Below, in pieces: positions 1-5,623 of a stretch of 9,566 bases of DNA. Every line of letters begins with the position of its first letter. Position 1 is the stretch's first letter. A program made the position numbers and the translations under genes. Under the pieces are notes generated by a model. That model ran no database searches, had not been told where the DNA came from, and saw only the letters and a list, made by a program, of their open reading frames with translations. The stretch comes from Campylobacteraceae bacterium. GTDB taxonomy: Bacteria > Campylobacterota > Campylobacteria > Campylobacterales > Campylobacteraceae. The DNA lies in assembly GCA_031276365.1 (NCBI GenBank), contig JAISNG010000028.1, forward strand, positions 1 to 9,566. The letters are read 5' to 3'.

Positions 1-60
1 GCTTGTGTTGGAGAAGGCTGTCTATATGATAAATTGACTGATAAGCAAATTGATTTTTAG
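1..60 (+). CDS. Possible C-terminal end of an unidentified gene (5' end outside window)
   Basis: Reading from base 1, this frame stays open for 19 codons and ends at TAG (58-60). The other two plus frames hit stops within the same stretch. The peptide starts ACVGEGCLYDK and ends DKQIDF, a believable soluble C-terminus with two cysteines spaced five apart. I do not recognise the family. Nineteen open codons can occur by chance, so this is only a candidate. If real, it ends 32 bases before a tRNA 3'-end fragment and would lie on the flanking chromosome side of that scar. Confidence 0.35.
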   Translation, partial: ACVGEGCLYDKLTDKQIDF

Positions 61-92
61 TGTGTTGAATAATATAAATCTTAAGAAACATA

Positions 93-119
93 TGGTGGTC
101 AGAGACGGAATTGAACCGC
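93..119 (-). pseudogene. 3'-end fragment of a tRNA gene (probably tRNA-Phe), candidate attachment-site scar
   Basis: Read on the minus strand, these 27 bases carry the hallmarks of a tRNA 3' end: a T-arm containing GGTTCAATTCC, an acceptor 3' strand TCTGACC, discriminator A and encoded CCA (the TGG at 93-95). The matching 5' acceptor strand GGTCAGA, the D-arm and the anticodon arm are absent in the roughly 60 bases where they should lie (120-180). From memory, the stretch fits the 3' end of tRNA-Phe in Campylobacterota and diverges right after the T-arm. Integrative elements that insert at tRNA 3' ends leave exactly such a short duplicate at their far end. With this orientation, the CCA side (left) would be original chromosome and the right side the former element. 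The tRNA identity is less certain than the fact that it is a tRNA end. Confidence 0.7.
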
Positions 120-185
120 AAGTGAGCATATACGTGAGAAGATAAAGAGTTTTTAACAAAACTATATTTGCAAGGCAAACTGAAA

Positions 186-358
186 TTATTTCTTTTCTAT
201 ATATTCACATGATTTTGTAATAAAAGCAGATATATATACACTCTTTGTTATTCCATACAACAAACGTACCTTTTCTACCATGCCTCGAAAGCAGCCGATT
301 GCTTCAGGTTAAGATAGAAGACAAGTAAACATACCTCTTCCATCATATCTTCGAAACG
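186..358 (-). pseudogene. Possible frameshifted coding scraps, unrecognised
   Basis: Two short minus-strand frames overlap here. One starts ATGATG at 341-346 and ends TAG at 275-277 (MMEEVCLLVFYL...). The other, shifted in frame, is open from just inside the stop at 309-311, has an ATG at 279-281, and ends TAA at 186-188 (MVEKVRLLYGITK...). The two peptides resemble each other (F-x-x-M-x-E-x-V-x-L-L), because the underlying DNA is an imperfect direct repeat. This could be one decayed gene with an internal repeat, or repeated non-coding DNA that happens to be open. No family is recognised. Confidence 0.25.
257..358. repeat. Two imperfect direct repeat units, about 64 bp apart
   Basis: Unit one begins at 257 with ACAACAAACGTACC and runs through CTACCAT to CTCGAAA near 289. 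Unit two begins at 321 with ACAAGTAAACATACCT and runs through TTCCAT to TTCGAAA near 356. Allowing small gaps, most bases agree over about 30 positions. The spacer at roughly 287-306 can form a small hairpin (GAA/GCA against TGCTTC with one bulged A). The function is unknown. Confidence 0.4.
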
Positions 359-379
359 ATAAATAAAAACCAAATTTTA

Positions 380-425
380 TCATACCCGCATCCTCCTACG
401 TCATACCCGTGAAAACGGGTATCCA
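380..425. repeat. Dispersed-repeat-like unit with perfect GAAA-loop hairpin
   Basis: ATACCCGT (403-410) and ACGGGTAT (415-422) form a perfect 8-bp stem closed by a GAAA tetraloop, in the context GTCATACCCGTG...CGGGTATCC. The 9-mer TCATACCCG also occurs just upstream at 380-388. Units of the form GTCAT-CCCG-loop-CGGG-ATCC are a common class of intergenic palindromic repeat in many proteobacterial genomes. The hairpin is seen directly; multicopy status in this genome is inferred. There is no T-run directly after the stem that would make it a standard terminator. Confidence 0.5.
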
Positions 426-504
426 AAAAAGTTTACAGTTAAATAAAAGTGTTCATAAGAGAGATTAGATTTTTAAGTTTGTTTTTTACATGTTATGAAA
501 TATG

Positions 505-564
505 TATTCCCGCTTTCTTTCACGACATACATTCGCTTGCGTTCTGTTGTAGGAATGACAATCC
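505..564. repeat. Second, degenerate intergenic repeat-like unit
   Basis: TATTCCCGC (505-513) and GTAGGAATGACAATCC (549-564) face each other in inverted orientation, with ATTCC against GGAAT as core arms. The sequence style (ATTCCCGC, GGAATGACA, AATCC) is that of the same common palindromic-repeat class as the hairpin at 403-422, here degenerate and spread over about 60 bp. A short plus-strand reading frame across this stretch (449-658) is best explained as repeat sequence, not a gene. Confidence 0.3.
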
Positions 565-648
565 GCTTTATTGTGTTTGCAAATTAGGATTTATTTGTCA
601 AGTATCTTTCTACAATGAACATAACTTTATATTTGCTAAGCTTTTTGA

Positions 649-816
649 TGTTTACTGATAATATTTGTAGCTGCTTACAAATCATCTTTGACACTTTCAT
701 CTGTTTTAGCTGTTCTTTTTCTGCTTTGGAGAGGTACTCAGGAAAAAATATTTGTATATAGTTTTATGGTCATATTGTTCAGATTTTATAATATTGAAGA
801 GTTTAAATTTATGTAA
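649..816 (+). pseudogene. C-terminal remnant of an unrecognised membrane protein
   Basis: The frame is open for 55 codons from the stop at 646-648 to TAA at 814-816, with no ATG or ribosome site at its beginning. The peptide has a strongly hydrophobic first half (about residues 2-26, containing LLIIFVAAYK and VLAVLFLLW) and a second hydrophobic stretch (IFVYSFMVILF), ending NIEEFKFM. Composition is typical of inner-membrane proteins. The frame just upstream, ending at 656-658 (peptide end AKLFDVY), could be the preceding part after a frameshift at about 647-652. It ends 11 bases before the stop of the facing minus-strand remnant, a normal convergent arrangement. Family unknown. Confidence 0.35.
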
Positions 817-827
817 GTAAAATTTTA

Positions 828-1073
828 TTATATAATAAAAGTTACAAAACTAAACAGAAACATTATGAGTGTGAGAATAGTACAAATAATAATAAAAATT
901 AAATCGTCTGCATAGAATATATTTTTTGGTACAAAAAGTAACTTTACATAGTCAAAAGTAGTATTACCATAAGGGTAGAGCATGTTATCTGCAATATTTG
1001 AAACAACAAGCCAAAACAACGAAATAAAAAATATTGAAACATTTACAGTAACAATCCAAAATCCAATCCTTGC
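828..1073 (-). pseudogene. Fragment of a membrane protein, possibly from an LTA-synthase-like sulfatase family
   Basis: This minus-strand frame is open from just after a TAG at 1074-1076 to TAA at 828-830, 81 codons. The only usual start codon near the beginning is a TTG at 1017-1019, which would cut into the first membrane helix, so the N-terminus is probably lost. It encodes two hydrophobic segments (FWIVTVNVSIFFISLFWLVV and DLIFIIICTILTLIMFLF) joined by a loop containing SNIADNMLYPYGNTTFDYV. The N-x-x-D-x-x-x-Y-x-x-(4-5)-TTFD pattern is reminiscent of the membrane domain of LTA-synthase/sulfatase-type phosphotransferases. That is a pattern impression only, and the catalytic domain would be missing. 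A small intact membrane protein starting at TTG is the alternative. Confidence 0.4.
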
Positions 1074-1118
1074 CTACAACGGCGTAATCGCAACAGATTT
1101 AAGCTTTGTCTGTGCTTT

Positions 1119-1799
1119 TTATTTAATGTTTACTTCAGGTATTGGCAGGCGGCTTTCGTAAAAACGGTACTTTTTGTTTTGCAGTTTTATCAAAATTCCC
1201 TTGTTTGAAAGTTGTCTGAAAAGTTTTATGATGGTTGGTTTGCTTACGTCTATTCTATCCATAATATCCGAGTATGAATAGTTCAAAATACCATTTTCGT
1301 CAAGATTTTTAATGATAAATCGGATAATATCCACCTGTTTGCTGTCCGTTACGGCTGATATCGTTTTGATGATATTATAAGAGCGCTCTATCTCTTTTTG
1401 CTGGATTTTCGGCAGTATCACATCATGTAGAGAATCTAAAAGCTCCCTGATATTTATCGGCTTGACAATGTAGTTTTCAACTTTTAGCTTTATCGCGTCC
1501 ACAAGATACTCAGTATCTGTAAATGCGGTTGTCAGTATAGATGGAATATGTATATCAATCTCCTCTTTAAGCCTTTTTAGAAACTCTATGCCTGTTTCAT
1601 TTTTCAGTAAAATATCAGAAACTATTACGTCAATATTTTTGTTTTTGATTATCTCATACGCATCTTTTGTATTTTGCACGGCATAAACATTTTTTACAAA
1701 ATCCTCCAAAATCACGCTCGTGTGTTTTAAAAGGTCTATCTCGTCTTCTATGTACAAGATATTGCATTCGGATAAAATAGTGTAATCCCGTTTACTCAT
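1119..1799 (-). CDS. Two-component response regulator, receiver plus winged-helix DNA-binding domain
   Basis: This 226-residue protein has an N-terminal receiver domain (about 12-130) and a C-terminal helix-turn-helix (about 150-215). Receiver residues are all present: acidic pair E18/D19, phosphoacceptor D62 (in VIVSDILL), T91 in LTTAF, and K113-P114. The output domain contains YSYSDIMDRIDVSKPTIIK followed by FRQLSNKGIL and a basic wing (KLQNKKYRF). That matches a winged helix of the Crp/RepL style, not the common OmpR, NarL or NtrC types. It should act as a cytoplasmic transcription regulator controlled by phosphorylation from the kinase encoded just upstream, with which it overlaps by 8 bp. 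An AAAGGAC ribosome site (1804-1810) lies inside the kinase gene. Targets cannot be read from the window. Confidence 0.9.
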   Translation of the reverse strand: MSKRDYTILSECNILYIEDEIDLLKHTSVILEDFVKNVYAVQNTKDAYEIIKNKNIDVIVSDILLKNETGIEFLKRLKEEIDIHIPSILTTAFTDTEYLVDAIKLKVENYIVKPINIRELLDSLHDVILPKIQQKEIERSYNIIKTISAVTDSKQVDIIRFIIKNLDENGILNYSYSDIMDRIDVSKPTIIKLFRQLSNKGILIKLQNKKYRFYESRLPIPEVNIK

Positions 1800-3309
1800 G
1801 TTCGTCCTTTAAAAGAGGAAGTTTTACCGTAAAAAGCGCGCAATGATACAGCTCTTTGCCGCCGAAATTGTACTTTATATTCTCGCACTCAATACTTCCT
1901 TGCATGTGCTCTTCTATAATCTGTTTTGACATATAAAGTCCTATACCCGTTCCCAGACTTTTATGTTTTGTCGTAAAATACGGGTCAAATATTCGGTATA
2001 TTATATCATTATCTATGCCGCCGCCGTTGTCAATAGCTTTAATTATCGCATGAGTTTTGTCGGACTCTACTGATATGAGTATTTTGCGCTTTATATGTTT
2101 TTCGCAAAGAGCGTCTTTTGCGTTGTTTATGAGATTTAGGAGTACATGTATAAGTTCGTTTTTGAAGCCGTATATGGATATATCTTCAAATTCGTTTATG
2201 CTCAAATCTATCCTTGCTTTCTCAAACGGATATTTGCTCAAATCCACAGATTTATTTATCGCTTCTTTCAGACCAAACTTTTTTTTACTTTTGTTCGGAT
2301 TGAAAAACGTACGAAAATCATCAAGCGTATCTGACATGTTTTGCGCAAGAGTTTTTGCGTCCTGCACTCTTGAGGTTACAAACTCATCGTCAAGCTTGTT
2401 TGCGCGGTATTTTATCTCAAAACTCTGTATTATCATGCTTATCGCGCCCAAAGGCTGTCTCCATTGATGCGCTATATTTTGAAGCATTTCGCCAAGACTC
2501 GCAAGTTTTGAATGCTGAAACAAAATCCTGTCCTTGCTGCGGTTTAACTCAACCTCTTCCTTGATGCGCATTTCAAGCGAATTGTTCAAATCCTCAAGTT
2601 CTTTCGTCTTTTTTTTGACGTCAAATTCAAGATAATTATGCAGTTCGCGGATATTTTTCAAAATAAAATACGTTGCATAAGAACTTGCGACAAATACGCA
2701 TGCGACAAGAAGCAGCAAAAGCACGATACTTTTTGTAAAAGCGCTGTTTGTGTTTATTTTTTCTATCTCCGCCTCTTTTAGATGAAAATCAACAAGCTGC
2801 GAAATGAGGCTTGAGAGATTGTGAAAATCATATTTTGAACCAAGGGAGTGTGCATTTTTTATCTCTTTGACGGCGCTGTCTATCTGTAGTTCTATATTAT
2901 CGCTGCTTTTCAGCACAAACTTCCTGCCGTCATAAATCATAAAAAACCGCAGCCATCGGTTTGCAAAATTGGCGGGAAATGAAGCCTCTTTTATCTGTGC
3001 GTTTTTCACTTCATACCAAAGTGTATTGATTTCATTGTAGGCGTTTGAGAGTTTGACGCTGTCTTTTTGCTTTATTGCCGAAAAAACATCGTTAATATAA
3101 AGAGTGTTAATTTTTTCCAACTTTTGGATATTTGCAATACGGTTTTCGTAGAGCATCTCATGGTCGTATTTTAGGGCAAAAAGCGAGATAAATGTCAAAA
3201 AACAGATACACGCCATGCCAAAAGCAAGTACAAAAAGTATAAGTCTTGTACGGTTTAAAAAAGATACGTTATTTAAAAATTTATCAAATATAGCAACAAT
3301 GTTCTTCAC
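1792..3309 (-). CDS. Membrane sensor histidine kinase
   Basis: This 505-residue kinase has a first transmembrane helix at about 21-46, a roughly 145-residue, mostly helical periplasmic sensor region, a second transmembrane helix at about 194-217, a charged coiled-coil linker (about 218-265), and then the catalytic core. Motifs: H-box IAHQWRQPL with H281 as phosphorylated histidine; N-box NLINNAKDA (392-400); G1 DNGGGI (427-432); F-box FDPYFTTK (441-448); G2 GTGIGLYMSK (453-462). The HQWRQPL H-box is typical of Campylobacterota kinases. No obvious HAMP domain sits between helix 2 and the coiled coil. The start is GTG at 3307-3309, chosen for its AAGGAT site (3315-3320) at good spacing. It should signal to the response regulator encoded next. 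The stimulus is unknown, as the periplasmic region has no motif I recognise. Confidence 0.92.
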   Translation of the reverse strand: MKNIVAIFDKFLNNVSFLNRTRLILFVLAFGMACICFLTFISLFALKYDHEMLYENRIANIQKLEKINTLYINDVFSAIKQKDSVKLSNAYNEINTLWYEVKNAQIKEASFPANFANRWLRFFMIYDGRKFVLKSSDNIELQIDSAVKEIKNAHSLGSKYDFHNLSSLISQLVDFHLKEAEIEKINTNSAFTKSIVLLLLLVACVFVASSYATYFILKNIRELHNYLEFDVKKKTKELEDLNNSLEMRIKEEVELNRSKDRILFQHSKLASLGEMLQNIAHQWRQPLGAISMIIQSFEIKYRANKLDDEFVTSRVQDAKTLAQNMSDTLDDFRTFFNPNKSKKKFGLKEAINKSVDLSKYPFEKARIDLSINEFEDISIYGFKNELIHVLLNLINNAKDALCEKHIKRKILISVESDKTHAIIKAIDNGGGIDNDIIYRIFDPYFTTKHKSLGTGIGLYMSKQIIEEHMQGSIECENIKYNFGGKELYHCALFTVKLPLLKDEHE

Positions 3310-3346
3310 AACAAATCCTTAACTTCACTGTTGAATTAAAACCTAT

Positions 3347-3352
3347 ATTGTA
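3347..3352 (-). promoter_or_regulatory. Candidate -10 box for the kinase-regulator operon
   Basis: Minus-strand TACAAT lies 37 bases upstream of the GTG start of the kinase. The upstream DNA is AT-rich and has no clear -35 hexamer, as is usual in this phylum. Weak on its own, but it is the best -10-like match in the divergent gap. Confidence 0.35.
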
Positions 3353-3384
3353 CACAATAAAAATTACAAAATGCAAATTATGTG

Positions 3385-3399
3385 TTTTTTTTGTATAAT
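3385..3399 (+). promoter_or_regulatory. Promoter of the moeB-like gene: T8 tract plus TATAAT
   Basis: A run of eight T (3385-3392) followed by G and a perfect TATAAT (3394-3399) lies 25 bases before the start codon. A T-rich stretch just before the -10 box and no proper -35 is the known vegetative promoter style in Campylobacter and relatives. A strong AAAGGAG ribosome site follows at 3412-3418. Confidence 0.7.
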
Positions 3400-3424
3400 T
3401 TGCCATTCAAAAAAGGAGTGAAGT

Positions 3425-4564
3425 ATGGAAGAATTGACACAAGAGGAGATAACGCGTTACAGCCGTCATATTATTTTGCCGAATGTCGGCATGGATGGAC
3501 AAAAACGGCTGAAAAATGCGCGTGTTTTGATAGTCGGCGGCGGGGCTTTGGGTTCTTCTTCGGCTTTATATCTTGCAGCGGCAGGTGTGGGAAATATCGG
3601 CATAGTTGATTTTGACAGAGTGGATGTTACAAATTTGCAAAGGCAGATTATCCACACTAACGATAATGTAGGAAAACTCAAAACGCAGTCCGCCAAAGAA
3701 GGCATTGCACGGCTCAATCCGCTCGTAAACGTAACGGTTTTTAATACGAAATTGACAAGCGATAACGCGCTTGATATTATAAAAGATTTTTATATTGTGG
3801 TTGATTGTACGGACAACTTTCCAGCGCGCTATCTGATAAATGATGCATGCGTGCTTTTGGACAAGCCGCTTGTTTACGGCTCAATCTTTCGTTTTGACGC
3901 GTACTCAAGCGTTTTTTGGGCTAAAAAAGGAGCCTGCTACCGCTGTCTTTTTCCGTCTCCTCCGCCTCCAGAACTTACTCCAAGCTGCGGCGAGGGCGGC
4001 GTATTTGGTGTATTGCCTGGAATCATAGGCTCTATTCAGGCAAATGAAGTGATAAAGCTGATTTTGGGTTCAAACGATACGCTTGTTGGAAGATTGCTTA
4101 TCTTGGACGCATGGAAGATGAGATTTACACAGATAAAAGTGCAAAAAGATGAAAATTGTCCTCTTTGCGGCAAAAATCCGACTATTAAAAAACTTATCGA
4201 TTATGAAGATTTTTGCGCTGTGAAAATACCTGAAAACGGCGGATTTGAGAATATCGGCGCGCGCGCCTTAAAGAAGAAAATTGACAAAGGCGAAAAAATC
4301 AATATAATTGACGTGCGCGAAGTGTTTGAGTTTGAGATGGGACACATCAAAGGTTCAATCAATATCCCATTAAACTCTCTCATAAGCCGTATGAGCGAGA
4401 TAGACGAGAGCAAAGAGAGCGTTTTGCTTTGTAAAAGCGGGGTTAGAAGTGTGTATGCCGCGCACTCTCTTATAAAAGAGGGATTTAAGGGTAAAATCCT
4501 GAACCTTCAAGACGGCATTATAGAGTGGGCTTTGAAAATAGATAAAAGTTTGGCGGAGTATTAA
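3425..4564 (+). CDS. moeB: MoeB/ThiF-type adenylyltransferase with C-terminal rhodanese domain
   Basis: This 379-residue two-domain protein activates the C-terminal glycine of a small sulfur-carrier protein with ATP (E1-like domain, about 8-240) and can pass on sulfur from its rhodanese domain (about 280-375). Visible E1 features: GGGALGS nucleotide loop (38-44), DFDRVDVTNLQRQ with the conserved arginine R73, VDCTDN with D130 equivalent to the essential MoeB aspartate, zinc cysteines C171/C174 and C245/C248, and C188 in the SCGEGGV crossover loop. The rhodanese active loop is CKSGVR with C336. The fusion resembles MOCS3/Uba4 and actinobacterial MoeZ. The carrier could be MoaD (molybdopterin), ThiS or a CysO-like protein; none is encoded here. 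The following cysE, 19 bp away, hints at cysteine synthesis. The substrate is inferred; the domain assignment is firm. Confidence 0.93.
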   Translation: MEELTQEEITRYSRHIILPNVGMDGQKRLKNARVLIVGGGALGSSSALYLAAAGVGNIGIVDFDRVDVTNLQRQIIHTNDNVGKLKTQSAKEGIARLNPLVNVTVFNTKLTSDNALDIIKDFYIVVDCTDNFPARYLINDACVLLDKPLVYGSIFRFDAYSSVFWAKKGACYRCLFPSPPPPELTPSCGEGGVFGVLPGIIGSIQANEVIKLILGSNDTLVGRLLILDAWKMRFTQIKVQKDENCPLCGKNPTIKKLIDYEDFCAVKIPENGGFENIGARALKKKIDKGEKINIIDVREVFEFEMGHIKGSINIPLNSLISRMSEIDESKESVLLCKSGVRSVYAAHSLIKEGFKGKILNLQDGIIEWALKIDKSLAEY

Positions 4565-4583
4565 AACATTTAAGGAGCAGACA

Positions 4584-5549
4584 TTGGAAAAGAGTATAGA
4601 GGCAAAATTAAACGCTCTTGCGCTTTTGATTGGGCAGAGTTATGAAAAACACAAGCACACAAGCCATCTTGACTGTGAAAATCTTGACTGTGAAAATCTA
4701 CCCGAACATGAGGAGATAATAGATATAGTTTTGCATCTTCGCGAGCTGCTTTTTCCAGGATATTTTGATAGAAAAAAAAACTGTGTCAAGACGATAGATT
4801 TGATGATAAGCGAGCATATTGCATATATCTATGAGCGGCTTTACAAACAGATATACAAGTCGTTTATGCTGCAAGATAACATATCGCAAAAAGAGAAAAT
4901 CATACAAAGAGCGCAGGAGAAGAGCTGTATTTTTTTGGAGAGGATTCCGAATTTAAGAGATATGCTATCTATGGATGTGCAGGCGGCTTATGACGGAGAC
5001 CCTGCGGCGTCAAGTATTGATGAGGTTATCCTTTCATATCCTGGAGTATTTGCGATAACCGTTCATAGAATCGCCCATGAACTTTATATGCTTGATATTC
5101 CGCTGATACCGCGCATTATGAGCGAGTACGCGCATACTTTAACAGGCATAGACATACACCCTGGAGCTAAAATCGGCAAATATTTTTTTATAGACCACGG
5201 AACGGGCATAGTCATAGGCGAAACCACAGTGATAGGAGATTTTGTAAAGATTTATCAGGGAGTAACGCTTGGCGCTCTCTCATTAAAGGCGGGACAGCGT
5301 TTAAGAGGCACAAAAAGACATCCTACACTTGAAGATAATGTGATAGTTTATGCAGGAGCTTCCATACTTGGCGGTGAAACCGTTATTGGCGAAGGCGTTG
5401 TGATAGGCAGTAACGTTTTTATTACGCGTTCTGTTACAGGCAGGACAAATATAAGCTTGAAAAAACAGGATTTAATATATACCGACAAGGCGTCCAAACG
5501 TTCTAAAAAAAGCGATGACGACAGCATGATGATTGACTGGGTGATATAA
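4584..5549 (+). CDS. cysE: Serine O-acetyltransferase
   Basis: Transfers acetyl from acetyl-CoA to L-serine to give O-acetylserine, the first dedicated step of cysteine synthesis, in the cytosol. The 321-residue protein has a helical N-terminal domain (about 1-140) and a left-handed beta-helix of hexapeptide repeats (about 185-285). Family motifs: DPAASSIDEV (139-148), FAITVHRIAHEL (156-167), TGIDIHPGAKIG (187-198), and IDHGTGIVIGET (203-214) with catalytic-type H205, preceded by H192. The C-terminus ends DWVI; a terminal isoleucine is what docks SAT into CysK in the cysteine synthase complex. The start is TTG (4584-4586) with AAGGAG at 4572-4577, 6 bp upstream; no ATG fits as well. Probably co-transcribed with the moeB-like gene. 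Residues 29-38 are a tandem duplication (see repeat entry). Confidence 0.95.
   Translation: MEKSIEAKLNALALLIGQSYEKHKHTSHLDCENLDCENLPEHEEIIDIVLHLRELLFPGYFDRKKNCVKTIDLMISEHIAYIYERLYKQIYKSFMLQDNISQKEKIIQRAQEKSCIFLERIPNLRDMLSMDVQAAYDGDPAASSIDEVILSYPGVFAITVHRIAHELYMLDIPLIPRIMSEYAHTLTGIDIHPGAKIGKYFFIDHGTGIVIGETTVIGDFVKIYQGVTLGALSLKAGQRLRGTKRHPTLEDNVIVYAGASILGGETVIGEGVVIGSNVFITRSVTGRTNISLKKQDLIYTDKASKRSKKSDDDSMMIDWVI
4666..4699 (+). repeat. 15-bp in-frame tandem repeat inside cysE
   Basis: The unit ATCTTGACTGTGAAA occurs at 4666-4680 and again without change at 4681-4695, followed by a four-base third start (4696-4699). It encodes LDCEN twice (residues 29-38) in the N-terminal helical region. A perfect unit of five codons means gain or loss keeps the reading frame. 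Confidence 0.9.
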
Positions 5550-5612
5550 ACGATAACTGCCAAAATGTGATATCGGCTGATATATTTATACTCCTCTTTA
5601 GCATAATTATCT

Positions 5613-5618
5613 TATAAT
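5613..5618 (+). promoter_or_regulatory. TATAAT box directly before yraN
   Basis: A consensus -10 box sits only 5 bases before the predicted ATG of yraN, in an AT-rich stretch with no AGGAG-like ribosome site. If used, transcription would start at or next to the ATG, giving a leaderless message; otherwise yraN depends on read-through from cysE or starts further in. Confidence 0.4.
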
Positions 5619-5623
5619 AAAAG

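Larger units (their letters stand above)
120..1118. other. AT-rich, gene-poor region of decayed sequence
   Basis: About 1 kb between the tRNA-end fragment and the response-regulator gene has no intact, convincing gene. It contains short minus-strand reading-frame scraps (186-358), imperfect direct repeats, a perfect 8-bp hairpin in a dispersed-repeat-like unit, and two convergent membrane-protein remnants (see separate entries). It is clearly more AT-rich than the genes to its right. The overall picture is a deletion-scarred accessory segment. Confidence 0.6.

Noticed and set aside
93..180. Complete tRNA gene
   Set aside because: No acceptor 5' strand, D-arm or anticodon arm can be formed from the bases next to the T-arm.
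120..448. CRISPR array or leader
   Set aside because: There are only two diverged units, about 64 bp apart, with no regular repeat-spacer pattern and no cas genes.
449..658. 69-codon plus-strand reading frame
   Set aside because: It runs across the degenerate palindromic-repeat sequence at 505-564, has no ribosome site, and its peptide (rich in Cys, Phe, His) lacks protein-like character. Only its last part might belong to the decayed membrane-protein gene downstream.
1101..1120. AAGC...GCTT hairpin followed by AT-rich DNA after the response-regulator gene
   Set aside because: The stem is four to five pairs and lacks a T-tract in the direction of transcription.
2057..2564. Plus-strand reading frames opposite the histidine kinase
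   Set aside because: They are antisense shadows of a kinase gene with all motifs intact.
4772..4780. A9 run in cysE (and A8 runs in trxB and purF) as phase-variation tracts
   Set aside because: They encode Lys/Arg-Lys stretches in essential-type genes with intact frames; such A runs are expected in AT-rich genomes, and phase-variable tracts in this phylum are usually G or C.
5570..5583. Hairpin ATATC-GGCT-GATAT after cysE, possible terminator
   Set aside because: The stem is only five mostly A-T pairs and no run of T follows, so termination cannot be supported.
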